A stretch of 31,003 nucleotides of DNA from Arthrobacter sp. (GCA_018260285.1 JAGLBH010000003.1:1-31003); one strand, 5' to 3'; shown: positions 10,420 to 20,393, numbered from the stretch's first letter. Notes: generated by a model not told the origin, from the letters alone. Numbers and translations: made by a program.

Positions 10420-11411
10420 GCCTTCTTCACTCTCTTGCGGACGGTCATGTTGATGATGGTGGCCAGGAGCAGCATGAGCCCCAGGAAGAACTTGAACCAG
10501 TCCGGGTTCCACTCCGCGAAGACGATGCCCTTCTGGACCATGCCGAAGATGAGCGCGCCGATCCCTGCGCCGATGACGCTGCCGTATCCGCCCGTCAGCA
10601 GGGTGCCGCCGATGACGGCCGCGATGATGTAGAGGAACTCGTTGCCGATGCCCTCGCCGGACTGCACCGTGTCAAAGGCGAAGAGCATGTGCATGCCCAC
10701 GAGCCACGCGCAGAGGGCCACACCCATGTAGAGGCCGATCTTCACGCGCGCCACGGGAACGCCCTGGGCCCGGGCGGCCTCTTCGTCCCCGCCGACGGCC
10801 TTGATCCAGTTGCCCCACGTCGTGGACCTCAGGATCCAGGCGCCCGCTGCCGTGAGGAGCAGCCAGAAGAGGACGGTCACGCTGAGGGAGAAGCCCCCGA
10901 CCTGCAGGGTGGAGGCGAAGACGGCCCGGCCGGCGTCGAACCCGTCCATGTCAGAAATGGACGGCGAGGCCACGGACCCGCCCACCGCGCGCGTCACCGA
11001 GAGGTTGAGCCCCGTGAGCATGAGGAAGCTCGCGAGGGTCACGATGAAGCTGGGCAGCCTCGTCCGGGTGAGGAGCCAGCCGTTGAAGGCCCCCACGAGC
11101 AGCGAGACGAGGAGCGCCACCCCCACGCCCACCCACACGTTGAGGACGAAGTACCAGGAGAAGAGGCCCGCCGTCAGGGAGGAGGTCACCACGGCCACTC
11201 CGGCGGAGAGATCGAACTCCCCTCCGATCATGAGGAGGGCGACGCCGACGGCCATGATGCCCATCGTCGAGGCCCCGTAGAGCACCGTCGAGATGCCGCC
11301 GGGCGTGCCCATGACGGGGGCGATGGCGAGGAAGAACCCGAAGATCGCGAGGGCCGCGATGCCCACGCCGAACTCCTCGCGCCGCACGAGGGATGCGAGG
11401 GAGCCCCTCAT
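10416..11411 (-). CDS. Sugar-type ABC transporter permease (RbsC/FrcB family)
   Basis: A 331-residue inner-membrane permease with about nine hydrophobic helices. Family features are [19 protein letters not shown], the conserved EFDLS region of ribose/xylose-type permeases, and [20 protein letters not shown], the late Gly-rich helix pair. The coupling region that contacts the ATPase is [14 protein letters not shown]. Its ATG at 11411 overlaps the binding-protein stop (ATGA), and its own stop overlaps the ATPase start. This family moves pentoses, hexoses, inositol or autoinducer-like sugars; the window has no matching catabolic kinase, so the substrate is open. Confidence 0.9.
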   Translation of the reverse strand: MRGSLASLVRREEFGVGIAALAIFGFFLAIAPVMGTPGGISTVLYGASTMGIMAVGVALLMIGGEFDLSAGVAVVTSSLTAGLFSWYFVLNVWVGVGVALLVSLLVGAFNGWLLTRTRLPSFIVTLASFLMLTGLNLSVTRAVGGSVASPSISDMDGFDAGRAVFASTLQVGGFSLSVTVLFWLLLTAAGAWILRSTTWGNWIKAVGGDEEAARAQGVPVARVKIGLYMGVALCAWLVGMHMLFAFDTVQSGEGIGNEFLYIIAAVIGGTLLTGGYGSVIGAGIGALIFGMVQKGIVFAEWNPDWFKFFLGLMLLLATIINMTVRKRVKKA

Positions 11412-12394
11412 CGAATGCCGTCCTGCGCGGCGGCCTTGACGGCGGCGACGTTGGACTTGTCCACGAGAGCCGGGCCCGTGCCCACGGCCTGGCCGCCGCC
11501 GATGACGAACCCGCCGCGCTTGTTCTGCCAGAGCGCGTCCACGGCGGCATAGCCCTGGAGCCACGGCTGCTGGTCCACGGCGAACTCCACGGACCCGTCC
11601 TGGATCCGGGTGAGGAGCGCCGCGTTGAGGTCGAAGGAGACGATCTTCGGGGTCTTCCCGGCGGCCTTGGCCTCGTCGGCGATCGTCACGGCGAAGGGCG
11701 CGCCGAGGCCGATGAAGGCGTCCGCGTCCGGCGTGGAGAGCAGCTTGGCGGAGACGGTGGACTTCACGCTCGCCATGTCCGCCCCGTTGACGTTGAGCAG
11801 CTCGGTGCCCGGCACCTTGTCCTTGATGCCCTGGCAGCGGGCCTCATGGCCCACGTTGCCCTGCTCGTGGATCACGCAGACGGGGTGCTTCACGCCCTCG
11901 GCGGCGAGGCGCTCACCGGCCATCTGGCCCGCCGTGCGCTCGTCCTGGCCGAAGTGCGCCTTGACGCCGAGCGCCTTCCACGAGTCGGCCCCCGAGTTGA
12001 TGGAGACCACGGGAATGCCGGCCGCCGTCGCCCGCTTCACTGCGGCGGCCACGGCCTCCGGCTTGGCGAGGGTCACGACGATCCCGTCCACCTTCTGCTG
12101 CACCGCCTGGTCGATGAGCTGGGCCTGCTTGGACCCCTCGGGGTCTGCGGAGTAGAGGATCTGGGCGTTGTCCTTGGCTGCGGCCTCGTCGGCGCCCTTG
12201 CGGACCACGTCCCAGAAGGTGTCCCCCGGGCCCGAGTGCGTGATGACGGCGATCTTCATGTGAGGGGTGTTCACCGCAGACGCCCCGGAGGCGGTGTTCT
12301 GCGGCACGCGGCCCCCATGAGCGGAGCAGGACGTCAGCGCGCCTGCCACGAGCAGCGCGCCGAGGGCGGCTTTGAAACGCGGGGGGAAAGTCAT
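11408..12394 (-). CDS. Sugar-type ABC transporter substrate-binding lipoprotein
   Basis: A 328-residue lipoprotein of the periplasmic-binding-protein-like I (ribose/xylose, Peripla_BP_4) family. The signal peptide MTFPPRFKAALGALLVAGA ends in the lipobox LTSC with Cys23 as the lipidated residue. The mature part starts with the typical KIAVITHSGPGDTFWDVVRKG strand-helix unit, has QKVDGIVVTLAKPEAV and later DADAFIGLGAPFA. Ser/Gly/Asp-rich loops typical of ligand contact are present, but the ligand cannot be read. ATG 12394 has AGGAG 4 nt upstream; a longer in-frame reading would run into the divergent gene. It is the first gene of the importer operon. Confidence 0.9.
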   Translation of the reverse strand: MTFPPRFKAALGALLVAGALTSCSAHGGRVPQNTASGASAVNTPHMKIAVITHSGPGDTFWDVVRKGADEAAAKDNAQILYSADPEGSKQAQLIDQAVQQKVDGIVVTLAKPEAVAAAVKRATAAGIPVVSINSGADSWKALGVKAHFGQDERTAGQMAGERLAAEGVKHPVCVIHEQGNVGHEARCQGIKDKVPGTELLNVNGADMASVKSTVSAKLLSTPDADAFIGLGAPFAVTIADEAKAAGKTPKIVSFDLNAALLTRIQDGSVEFAVDQQPWLQGYAAVDALWQNKRGGFVIGGGQAVGTGPALVDKSNVAAVKAAAQDGIR

Positions 12395-12443
12395 GACGCT
12401 CCTGGCCTCTTCATTCCGGCCATCGTCGGCACGGTACCTCGCT

Positions 12444-12449
12444 ATCTTA
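12444..12449 (-). promoter_or_regulatory. -10 box of the sugar-type ABC operon
   Basis: TAAGAT on the minus strand fits TANNNT. The leader would be about 43 nt with AGGAG before the ATG at 12394. The -35 region is not convincing. It lies in the 118-bp gap shared with the divergent helicase gene. Confidence 0.45.
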
Positions 12450-12512
12450 GTCTGCGTCACACTCAGCCCCCTGATGGAGAGGTTTCCTCCCAATTCGTGA
12501 AACGATAAGGGA

Positions 12513-15500
12513 ATGACTGCCCGCATGCCGCTCATCGATGCCCGTGAAATTCTGCGAGTTCTCGGGGGCGCTGCCTTCACCCGCGGCCGCGCCCTGGCCA
12601 CGGAGGACCACATCCCCGCCCTCGAGTTCGATCCTGAGAGCGGTGTTCTCAGCGGTGAGCTGAATGACGACGGCGACTCCTACGCCCTGCGCGTGGAGCT
12701 GGCCGCCACGAACGGCCGCGGCGCCGGCGAGTGGGCCATCACGGACGTCGGCGAGGACGACTCCTCCGAGGCCAAGGTGCGCGCCGCCGCCCTGCTCATC
12801 CGCTCCAACGCCCTGCACAAGGTGTACGAGGAGACAGCCGTGCAGCCGGTCTCCTCCGCCTTCGCGCAGCTCAGCCCGGCCTGGCGCACGGACCTCACCC
12901 AGCTCGTGACCGGGGGCCGCTCCGCCGAGGCGCCCGCCGAGCCGGACGCGGCCCTGGGCCTGCAGTTCGAGGTGCACGACGCGAACGTCTCCAGCACCCG
13001 CCGCCTCAGCACGAGCGTGGAGCAGCGCAGCGCCCACTCCCGCCCCCGCCTGGGCATCCGCCCCGTCATCGTCAAGGACAACGGGCGCGTCTCCCGCGGC
13101 AGCCTCCGCTGGAACTCGATCAGCTTCAAGACCTACGGGCACCAGTTCGACCCGCCCAGCACCGCTGGTTCGCGCAGATCGTCCCCCTCTACCGGGCCAA
13201 CGGGCAGCTGTACTTCGGCGAGGACAACGAGTGGATCTACCTCGACAGCTTCTCCTCCCCCCTGCTCTGGGCGCTCCTTGAGGAGGCTGGCCGTCTCGGC
13301 ATCGCCTTCGTGGGCACCCGGAAGAATGCGAGTGTGACCCTGGCGGCCTCCGGCGTCGTCGAGCTCGATGCGCACCTGGACGGGGAGAACCTCTCCCTCT
13401 CCCCCGTGGTGACCCTGGACGGCCGGCGGTTCCCGGCGATCAACGCGGGGGTGACCTCCCGCCACGGCGCGTACGCGATCGACGGGGAGGAGATCATCCT
13501 CGGCCCGTCCCCCCGCCCGATCAGCGACGCCGCAGCCCGCGCGATCGCCGACGCCAAGACCTTCCGCATCCCCTCCGAGGACGTGCAGACCTTCCTCAAG
13601 GAGGACTTCTCGCGCCTGGGCCGCGTGGTGCCGGTCGTCTCGAGCGACGAGACCTTCGAGGTCCCCGAGCTCACCCCTCCCCGCCTCGAGGTCTCCGTGG
13701 CCTACGAGCCGGACCGCACCGCGCGCGTCTCGTTCGCCTTCGCCTACGGAGAGGGCGACGCCGCAGCCCGCTTCCCCGCAGACCAGCCCGCCCACCGGGC
13801 CGGCTCGGCCAGCGCCGAGGCCCAGACCAGAGACCTCATCGCGGAGCAGGAGATCACCCAGCAGGTGCTCCGGGCCTTCCCGTTCGGCGACCTGACCCCG
13901 GCCGTCTTCAAGGGCCTCGCCCTCATGGACCTCGTCCGCGTGGCGCTGCCCCGCGTGCGCGCCGTGCCCGATGCGCGCGTCATCGCCACGGGCGAGGAGC
14001 CCCGCTTCCAGGAGCTCACCGAGGACCCTCAGCTGACGATCAACACCGTGGAGTCCACCGACCGGGACTGGTTCAACCTGGGCCTGCTCATCCGCGTGGG
14101 CGAGCACTCCCTCCCCCTGGCCGATATTCTCCGGGCCCTCACGAGCGGCCAGAGCCGCCTGCTCCTCACGGACAAGTCCTACATCTCCCTCGACCAGCCG
14201 CTCTTCGTCAAGCTCCGCGAGCTCGTCGAGGAGGCCGCCCACCTGACCGACAAGAACGGCGACCTCAAGATCACCAAGTACCAGGTGGACTTCTGGGACG
14301 AGCTGCGCCAGCTGGCCACGGAGTCCGTGGAGTCGCAGGGATGGAAGAGCGCCGTCGCCGGGCTGCTGACGCTCGACGAGAACGAGCCGCCCGCCGTGCC
14401 CGCCGGGATCGACGCAACGCTGCGCAACTACCAGGTCGAGGGCTTCGCGTGGCTTGACTTCATCCGCGCCCACGGGCTCGGCGGCATCCTCGCGGACGAC
14501 ATGGGCCTCGGCAAGACCCTCCAGTCCCTCGCGATGATCGTCGCCGCCCGGGACGCGGTGGAGAACCAGTCCGACGCCGCCGCGCGAGACCCGCGCGCAC
14601 GCCGGCCGTTCCTTGTGGTGGCGCCGACCTCCGTGGGGCCGAACTGGCTGGCGGAGGCCAAGAAATTCGCCCCCGGTCTCAAGGCCGTGCAGGTGCGGGA
14701 CACGCAGAAGAAGGCGGGCGCGCCCCTGGCCGAGACGGTTGAGGGCATGGACATCGTCATCACGTCCTACACCCTGCTGCGCCTGGACGCCGAGGCCTAC
14801 TCGGAGCTGGCCTGGGCCGGGCTGCTCCTCGACGAGGCCCAGTTCGTCAAGAACCGCAAGACCAAGGCGCACCAGGCCGCGGCCGAGCTGGACGCCCCGT
14901 TCAAGCTGGCCATCACCGGCACGCCCATGGAGAACAACCTCCTGGACCTGTACTCGATCTTCTCGATCGTCTCCCCGGGGCTGTTCTCCTCGGCCTCCCG
15001 GTTCACCGACCAGTACGCTCGGCCGATCGAACAGGGCGAGGCCCCCGAGGTGCTCCGCCGGCTGCGCAAGCGGATCCGGCCGTTCATGCTCCGCCGCACC
15101 AAGGACGCGGTGGTCACGGACCTGCCGCCCAAGCAGGAGCAGGTCCTCGGCGTCGATCTCTCGCCCAAGCACCGGAAGATCTACGACACGCACCTGCAGC
15201 GCGAGCGCCAGAAGGTGCTCCAGCTCGTCACGGACATGGACAAGAACCGGTTCACGGTGTTCCAGTCGCTCACCCTTCTGCGCCAGCTGTCCCTGGACCC
15301 GGCGCTCATCTCCGAGGAGTACGAGGAGATCGGCTCCGCCAAGCTCGACGTGCTCATGGAGAACCTCTCGGACGTCATCGCCGAGGGTCACAAGGCGCTG
15401 GTCTTCAGCCAGTTCACGTCCTTCCTCAAGCGCGCGGCCGAGCGCCTCAAGGCCGAGGGCATCCCGTACGCGTACCTGGACGGGGCCACCCGCGACCGCG

Positions 15501-15841
15501 GCGCCGCCGTGGCCGACTTCAAGGAGGGCACCGCACCGGTGTTCCTCATCTCGCTCAAGGCGGGCGGGTTCGGGCTCAACCTGACCGAGGCGGACTACTG
15601 CTACCTTCTGGACCCCTGGTGGAACCCCGCCGCCGAGTCCCAGGCCGTGGACCGCACGCACCGCATCGGCCAGACCCGCAACGTCATGGTCTACCGGCTC
15701 GTGGCGCGGGACACGATCGAGGAGAAGGTCGTGGCGCTCCAGGACGCCAAGCGCAAGCTCGTGGCCTCCGTCATGAGCGAGGGCGAAGACGCCTTCGGCT
15801 CCAAGCTCACCGCAGACGACATCCGGGACCTGCTCTCGTAA
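12513..15841 (+). pseudogene. SNF2-family DNA helicase/ATPase with degenerate SWIM domain, one-base frameshift
   Basis: A SWI2/SNF2 DNA translocase, 1109 residues if one base is restored. The first frame runs to ...YGHQFDP; the match continues as AQHRWFAQIVPLY in the next frame, so one base is missing in CCCGCCC at 13151-13157 (about codon 213). ATPase motifs are intact downstream: I ADDMGLGKT (about residue 661), II LLLDEAQF (about 773), III AITGTPMENN, V LKAGGFGLNL and VI AVDRTHRIGQTRN. The N-terminus aligns by shape with SWIM domains (GEWAITDVG ... EAKVRAAALLI), but the expected CxC and CxH ligands are absent. The gene is divergent from the ABC operon. A sequencing error would make it an intact gene. 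Confidence 0.85.
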
Positions 15842-15873
15842 GCCCGGAGGCGGGCAGGGGGGCGCCCTCTCCC

Positions 15874-15909
15874 CTCCCGTCCCTCCCGTCCCTTCCGTCC
15901 CTTCCGCGA
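15874..15909 (+). repeat. 9-nt tandem repeat, four units
   Basis: Units CTCCCGTCC, CTCCCGTCC, CTTCCGTCC and a partial CTTCCGCGA lie just after the helicase stop. The strand is all pyrimidine apart from one G per unit. Confidence 0.7.
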
Positions 15910-15970
15910 AGATTGGGTCTTAAGGGGCGGCTCAGAGGCGTTGAGCCGCCCCTTAAGACCCACTCTTCTG
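15905..15970 (+). repeat. Hairpin repeat, copy 1
   Basis: A perfect 19-bp stem (15915-15933 with 15943-15961) and a 9-nt loop AGAGGCGTT. Weaker pairing extends outward (GAAGA with TCTTC). A 38-bp core (15924-15961) is repeated exactly, in the same orientation, at 18112-18149. It follows the helicase gene and could also end transcription, though no T-run follows. Confidence 0.9.
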
Positions 15971-16163
15971 GCTGACCTGAGCGGCAGCTTGCCCTTGCGC
16001 ACTGTCAGAGTGAATGTGGGCTGAAAGCCGCCTTCCCAACGGGCCCCATCTTTTCGAGTCTCCCTGTAGAAATCATGGAAAGCAAGCATGCACCCGTCCC
16101 CGCATGATCCCTGCGCCGTTCCCATCACGGTTGGAGGAACCCCCTTGAGACGCATCTCTAATC

Positions 16164-16945
16164 CGTATCGGCCTAGACTGCGGTAACAGTGAACACCACG
16201 CCACCGCATTGCTGTCCGACGGCATTATCGTCCATGACAACGCCATGACCTAGTGAAGAACCATAGCCCCGCTAACTCTTCACTAAACTCCTCAAACAGC
16301 ACGGCCCAGGGCTCTCGGTTGTGAAGTGGCCCGCCACGATCGGAGCTCGCCCGTCATGGTAGCTAAATGCCTTTGGCTTGAACGCAACCTGCCTCACGCT
16401 ACCCAAGTCAGCAGTCGTCTAGCGTAGGCCACTGACTCATCTCTACCCAACCCTGGAACGGGTTCTTATGGCTGATCTACATCACAAGGTCGCCATAGTT
16501 CTTCGCCGCCGACCCCACAGCCCTTCCGCACTGAAGATCACTGCCCAGGGAATATGTGGGCACACTTGAAGAAGTTCACGGCCCGGCTTACCGACAAAAC
16601 CTTCGAAACTCTTGCCAAGCAGACTGTTGTTATTACCAGCACTGACGCAGCAGCGCGAGAGACATCGCGAAGAATTTCTTGCGGTGTTTATGTGAAACCT
16701 CTTTCAATTGCTGCTCATGGCGGGTGGTCCTGACGCGCACATCCTGGGTGAATACGAGGGCCATGACCCGCACCCTCACCATAGTCGCAGGTAAGGAGTT
16801 CAAGAGCGCGGCAAACATAGCCTCGTACGTTGGCATCCGGTCGCTCACAGGACAGTCAGGCTTCTCGATCCGGCATGATATGACTTTCGACGAGGCAACT
16901 AGATACCAAAACGACCACAGGAAAAACGGAATATCCAGGCGCTGA
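16164..16945 (+). pseudogene. Decayed IS110-family transposase
   Basis: No open frame survives, but reading successive frames recovers an IS110 (DEDD) transposase in order. 16164: IGLDCGNSEHHATALLSDG (RuvC-like start with the first Asp). 16276: LFTKLLKQHG and PATIGA. 16353: VMVAKCLWLERNLPHATQV. 16441: YPTLERVLMADLHHK. 16554: LTDKTFETLAKQTVVITSTD. About 16760-16865: IVAGKEFKSAANIASYVG and GQSGFSIRH, the Transposase_20 region. That is five frame changes plus stops. The stretch with the later catalytic acidic residues (TDAKDA in relatives) is missing between 16425 and 16440. Total length is about 780 nt against the usual 1.0-1.2 kb. Motif comparison is from memory of the family. Confidence 0.75.
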
Positions 16946-17127
16946 TCACTCCGGGCCATCGCCACTCAGTTGCACTCTTGCGATTCTCCATACTGGAGCT
17001 CCCCAGGACTCGCCGGCCGCCGTGATTGACTGGGCCACTTGTCGAAGGATCAGGGATGCACCCCGCCCATTGACTCTCCCAAGTCAGCCAAGTGCAAGTG
17101 ACCATCAACAGAAGTCGACAAGCGATG
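16946..17127 (+). other. Spacer between IS relic and secreted-protein gene
   Basis: No supported gene. It may contain the right end of the former IS110 element. The promoter of the following gene starts at 17128. Confidence 0.4.
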
Positions 17128-17156
17128 TTGACACGCTATACTTGACTATGTATCGT
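17128..17156 (+). promoter_or_regulatory. Strong sigma-A-type promoter of the secreted-protein operon
   Basis: A consensus TTGACA (17128-17133), an exact 17-bp spacer and TATCGT (17151-17156). Transcription would start near 17163, giving a leader of about 30 nt with AAGGAGG before the ATG at 17193. It is the best consensus promoter in the window. Confidence 0.65.
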
Positions 17157-17192
17157 TTATCACATCTAGTTCTGATGTCGAAGGAGGCAACC

Positions 17193-17774
17193 ATGAAGCA
17201 TGCTCAATCCACTCGCATCGCCGCATTTGGATTAATCGCCACCCTCTCTGCGGCCCCCATAAGCGCCGTCGCCCAGCCTATAGCGCAGCCCGAGAAGCCC
17301 ATTGCTGTCCAATCAGCTGCACTGTCTAACCACTTGGAATCCCCGTCTCCATCAAATCGGTTTGCCGAGATGGACGAAAGGCTCGCTAGAGCTTCTCAGG
17401 CTCCAACATCTGCAAAAGGAGCCCGACTTCTTTTCCCGGGAGACACTCAAAAACAGGATGAGCTTTTAGCTGAACTGCGACGACTGGACCTGGAGACCCC
17501 TGAACAGACGAGATTTCGAGCAGCGCCAGCGGTTCTTGCACCATTTGTATTCGCATTGGGCCAGTGCGTCCGCGGAGCCCTAACCAAGACTGTCACAAAT
17601 GAAGTTTCAAATCTGATTCGAAATAAGAATTTCGCTTCAGCTGAGCAGAGAATCGATGCCGCTGTCGATGGATGTATCAAAAAAGTCATCCCCCCTTTCT
17701 TAAATGGGGCCGCCAAAAAGGCAAAGCCTGCATTGAAAAGATCTATCATCTGGATCTTTAATCAGTTTAACTAG
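17193..17774 (+). CDS. Secreted protein of unknown function, cationic two-cysteine C-terminus
   Basis: 193 residues, no family recognised. A Sec signal peptide is clear: basic start, hydrophobic AAFGLIATLSAAPISAVA, cleavage probably after about residue 27. Residues 28-110 are polar with several acidic clusters (MDERLARAS, KQDELLAELRRLDLE). Residues 111-193 differ: a hydrophobic stretch APAVLAPFVFALGQC (Cys125), an amphipathic middle, Cys161, then a tail with seven Lys/Arg (163-183) and no acidic residue, ending SIIWIFNQFN. The two cysteines could form a disulfide. The ATG has AAGGAGG. GC is far below the neighbours, which suggests transfer. A proprotein releasing a membrane-active C-terminal peptide is possible, but inferred only from composition. 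Confidence 0.75.
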   Translation: MKHAQSTRIAAFGLIATLSAAPISAVAQPIAQPEKPIAVQSAALSNHLESPSPSNRFAEMDERLARASQAPTSAKGARLLFPGDTQKQDELLAELRRLDLETPEQTRFRAAPAVLAPFVFALGQCVRGALTKTVTNEVSNLIRNKNFASAEQRIDAAVDGCIKKVIPPFLNGAAKKAKPALKRSIIWIFNQFN

Positions 17775-17782
17775 GGGATCGT

Positions 17783-18064
17783 ATGAGAAAAATTCTCCCT
17801 CCCTATACGCCATTCCTGTGGGCTATCGCCATTCCAGTAGCTCTCTGGCTCTGGTGGGATCGAGATGAAATCGGGGAAGCCTCCTGGGGGATCAAGCTGG
17901 TACTGATCGCCATGATCCTCGTGGCTGTCCTGATCAATGCCCATCTGGATGACTGGTTCGACGACAAGCTCGAGAAATGGTCCGGATGGCGGATGTTCCC
18001 AGAATATAAAGCTCGCGCTGAAGCACGGCGCAAGGAAAGGGCCTCAAAGAGCGCTGAGAAATAG
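17783..18064 (+). CDS. Small two-helix membrane protein, possible immunity partner
   Basis: 93 residues, no family recognised. Two hydrophobic helices, about residues 10-26 (PFLWAIAIPVALWLWW) and 36-53 (GIKLVLIAMILVAVLI), are joined by a short acidic loop (DRDEIGEA). The tail is strongly charged (AEARRKERASKSAEK). It starts 8 nt after the secreted-protein stop with GGGGA 4 nt before the ATG, so the two are one operon. Small membrane proteins directly after a secreted cationic peptide are often immunity proteins, but they can also be accessory or unrelated. Base composition matches its partner, not the flanking genes. Confidence 0.75.
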   Translation: MRKILPPYTPFLWAIAIPVALWLWWDRDEIGEASWGIKLVLIAMILVAVLINAHLDDWFDDKLEKWSGWRMFPEYKARAEARRKERASKSAEK

Positions 18065-18093
18065 GCTCCTCTGTCAGCCTCGCCTGCCCCTTT

Positions 18094-18159
18094 CCGAAGA
18101 GTGGGGCTTATGGGGCGGCTCAGAGGCGTTGAGCCGCCCCTTAAGACCCCATTTCTCGG
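18094..18159 (+). repeat. Hairpin repeat, copy 2
   Basis: The same 38-bp core as copy 1 (here 18112-18149), in the same orientation, with outer arms CCGAAGAGTGGGG and CCCCATTTCTCGG. The left arm differs at a few bases so the outer stem is imperfect. It lies 30 nt after the small membrane-protein stop and may act as its terminator. Confidence 0.9.
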
Positions 18160-18229
18160 ACAAGAGGAGCAGGAAAGCCAGCTGACACCAGCCCGGGAGA
18201 GGCGCGAGCAGACCAACAGGCATACACAA

Positions 18230-18260
18230 GGGCGGCCCCACCTGATCGGTGGGGCCGCCC
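18230..18260 (-). terminator. Terminator hairpin of the sucCD operon
   Basis: A perfect 13-bp GC-rich stem (GGGCGGCCCCACC with its complement) and 5-nt loop, 28 bp beyond the sucD stop. No T-run follows, as is common in high-GC actinobacteria. It may work on both strands. Confidence 0.65.
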
Positions 18261-18287
18261 TCAGCTGGTCTCTGTGAGGATCAGAGA

Positions 18288-19202
<915 letters not shown>

Positions 19203-19220
19203 GTTCTGAATCCTTAGCGA

Positions 19221-20393
19221 TTACTTGGCTGCGTTGGCGAGCTCGGCAGCCTTGTCGGCGCCCTCGTCCATCGTCTCAGCGAGCGTGATGAGCGGGTGGT
19301 TGGCGTCGGTGAGGATCGTGCGGCCCTCTTCGACCTTGTTGCCGTCGAGGCGCACGACGAGCGGCTTGGTAGCCTTCTCGCCGAGGATCTCGAGGGCCTT
19401 GACGATGCCGTTGGCCACAGCGTCGCACGCCGTGATGCCGCCGAAGACGTTCACGAAGACGCTCTTGACCTGCTCGTCGCCGAGGATGACGTCGAGACCG
19501 TTGGCCATGACCTCAGCGGAGGCGCCGCCTCCGATGTCGAGGAAGTTGGCGGGCTTCACGTTGCCGTGGTTCTCGCCGGCGTAGGCGACGACGTCCAGCG
19601 TGGACATGACGAGGCCTGCACCGTTGCCGATGACGCCCACTTCGCCGTCGAGCTTGACGTAGTTGAGGCCGCTCTCCTTGGCCTTGGCCTCGAGGGGATC
19701 GGCTGCGCCCTTGTCCTCGAGCTTCTCGTGCTCGGGGTGGCGGATCTCGGAGGCGTTGTCGTCGAGGGAGACCTTGCCGTCGAGGGCGAGGATCTCGCCG
19801 GAGCCGGTCTTCACGAGCGGGTTGACCTCAACGAGGGTTGCATCCTCGGAGGTGTAGACGCCGTAGAGCTTGACGATGACGTCGGCGACCTTGTCCTGGA
19901 TGTCCTCCGGGAACTTGGCTGCCTGGACGATCTCCTTGGCCTTGGCGGCATCGATGCCGACGAGCGGATCCACAGAGACCTTGGCCAGTGCGTCCGGGCG
20001 CTCAACGGCGAGCTGCTCGATGTCCATGCCGCCCTCGTAGGAGCACATGGCGAGGTAGTTGCGGTTTGCTCGGTCGAGCAGCACGGAGAAGTAGTACTCC
20101 TCGGCGATGTCTGCACCCTGAGCGATCATCACAGTGTTGACCGTGTGGCCCTTGATGTCCATGCCCAGAATGGCCTTGGCGTACTCGTAAGCCTCGTCAG
20201 CCGTCTTGGCGACCTTCACACCGCCGGCCTTGCCGCGGCCGCCGACCTTGACCTGAGCCTTGACGACGGTGACGCCGCCGATCTTCTCAGCTGCTGCCTT
20301 AGCTTCTTCAGGGGTGTGCGCTACGATTCCGGCCAACACGGGAACTCCGTGTGCCTCGAAAAGATCGCGCGCCTGGTATTCAAACAGGTCCAC
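19221..20393 (-). CDS. sucC: Succinate-CoA ligase, beta subunit
   Basis: 390 residues, the normal length. The ATP-grasp N-terminal domain starts [19 protein letters not shown] and has [17 protein letters not shown]; the C-terminal domain has [14 protein letters not shown] and [16 protein letters not shown] with [10 protein letters not shown], the region that contacts the alpha subunit's phosphohistidine. With sucD it forms the TCA enzyme that makes ATP or GTP from succinyl-CoA. The start is GTG 20393, with AAGGA 8 nt before it. The 200 bp to pcrA hold no gene; no convincing promoter is visible, though TAGAGT (20508-20503, minus) is a possible -10 box. Confidence 0.97.
   Translation of the reverse strand: MDLFEYQARDLFEAHGVPVLAGIVAHTPEEAKAAAEKIGGVTVVKAQVKVGGRGKAGGVKVAKTADEAYEYAKAILGMDIKGHTVNTVMIAQGADIAEEYYFSVLLDRANRNYLAMCSYEGGMDIEQLAVERPDALAKVSVDPLVGIDAAKAKEIVQAAKFPEDIQDKVADVIVKLYGVYTSEDATLVEVNPLVKTGSGEILALDGKVSLDDNASEIRHPEHEKLEDKGAADPLEAKAKESGLNYVKLDGEVGVIGNGAGLVMSTLDVVAYAGENHGNVKPANFLDIGGGASAEVMANGLDVILGDEQVKSVFVNVFGGITACDAVANGIVKALEILGEKATKPLVVRLDGNKVEEGRTILTDANHPLITLAETMDEGADKAAELANAAK

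Larger units (their letters stand above)
15842..16163 (+). other. Non-coding stretch with pyrimidine repeats, hairpin and possible IS left end
   Basis: I see no gene here. It holds a 9-nt pyrimidine-rich tandem repeat (15874-15909), the first hairpin repeat (15905-15970), then about 190 nt with no long open frame, immediately upstream of the decayed IS110 transposase. In intact IS110 elements that flank carries the bridge RNA, so this could be its remnant. Confidence 0.5.

Noticed and set aside
13133..15661. Long open frame on the minus strand opposite the helicase
   Set aside because: It is a product of high-GC codon bias; the plus strand carries all conserved helicase motifs, and the antisense translation is low-complexity Gly/Arg/Val-rich.
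15691..16209. Minus-strand open frame over the helicase 3' end and hairpin repeat
   Set aside because: It translates through the hairpin and pyrimidine repeat and overlaps the conserved helicase end; no domain or ribosome site.
16679..16945. Open frame that could be called a small gene
   Set aside because: Its second half matches the C-terminal region of IS110 transposases and the first part is a frameshifted continuation, so it belongs to the relic.
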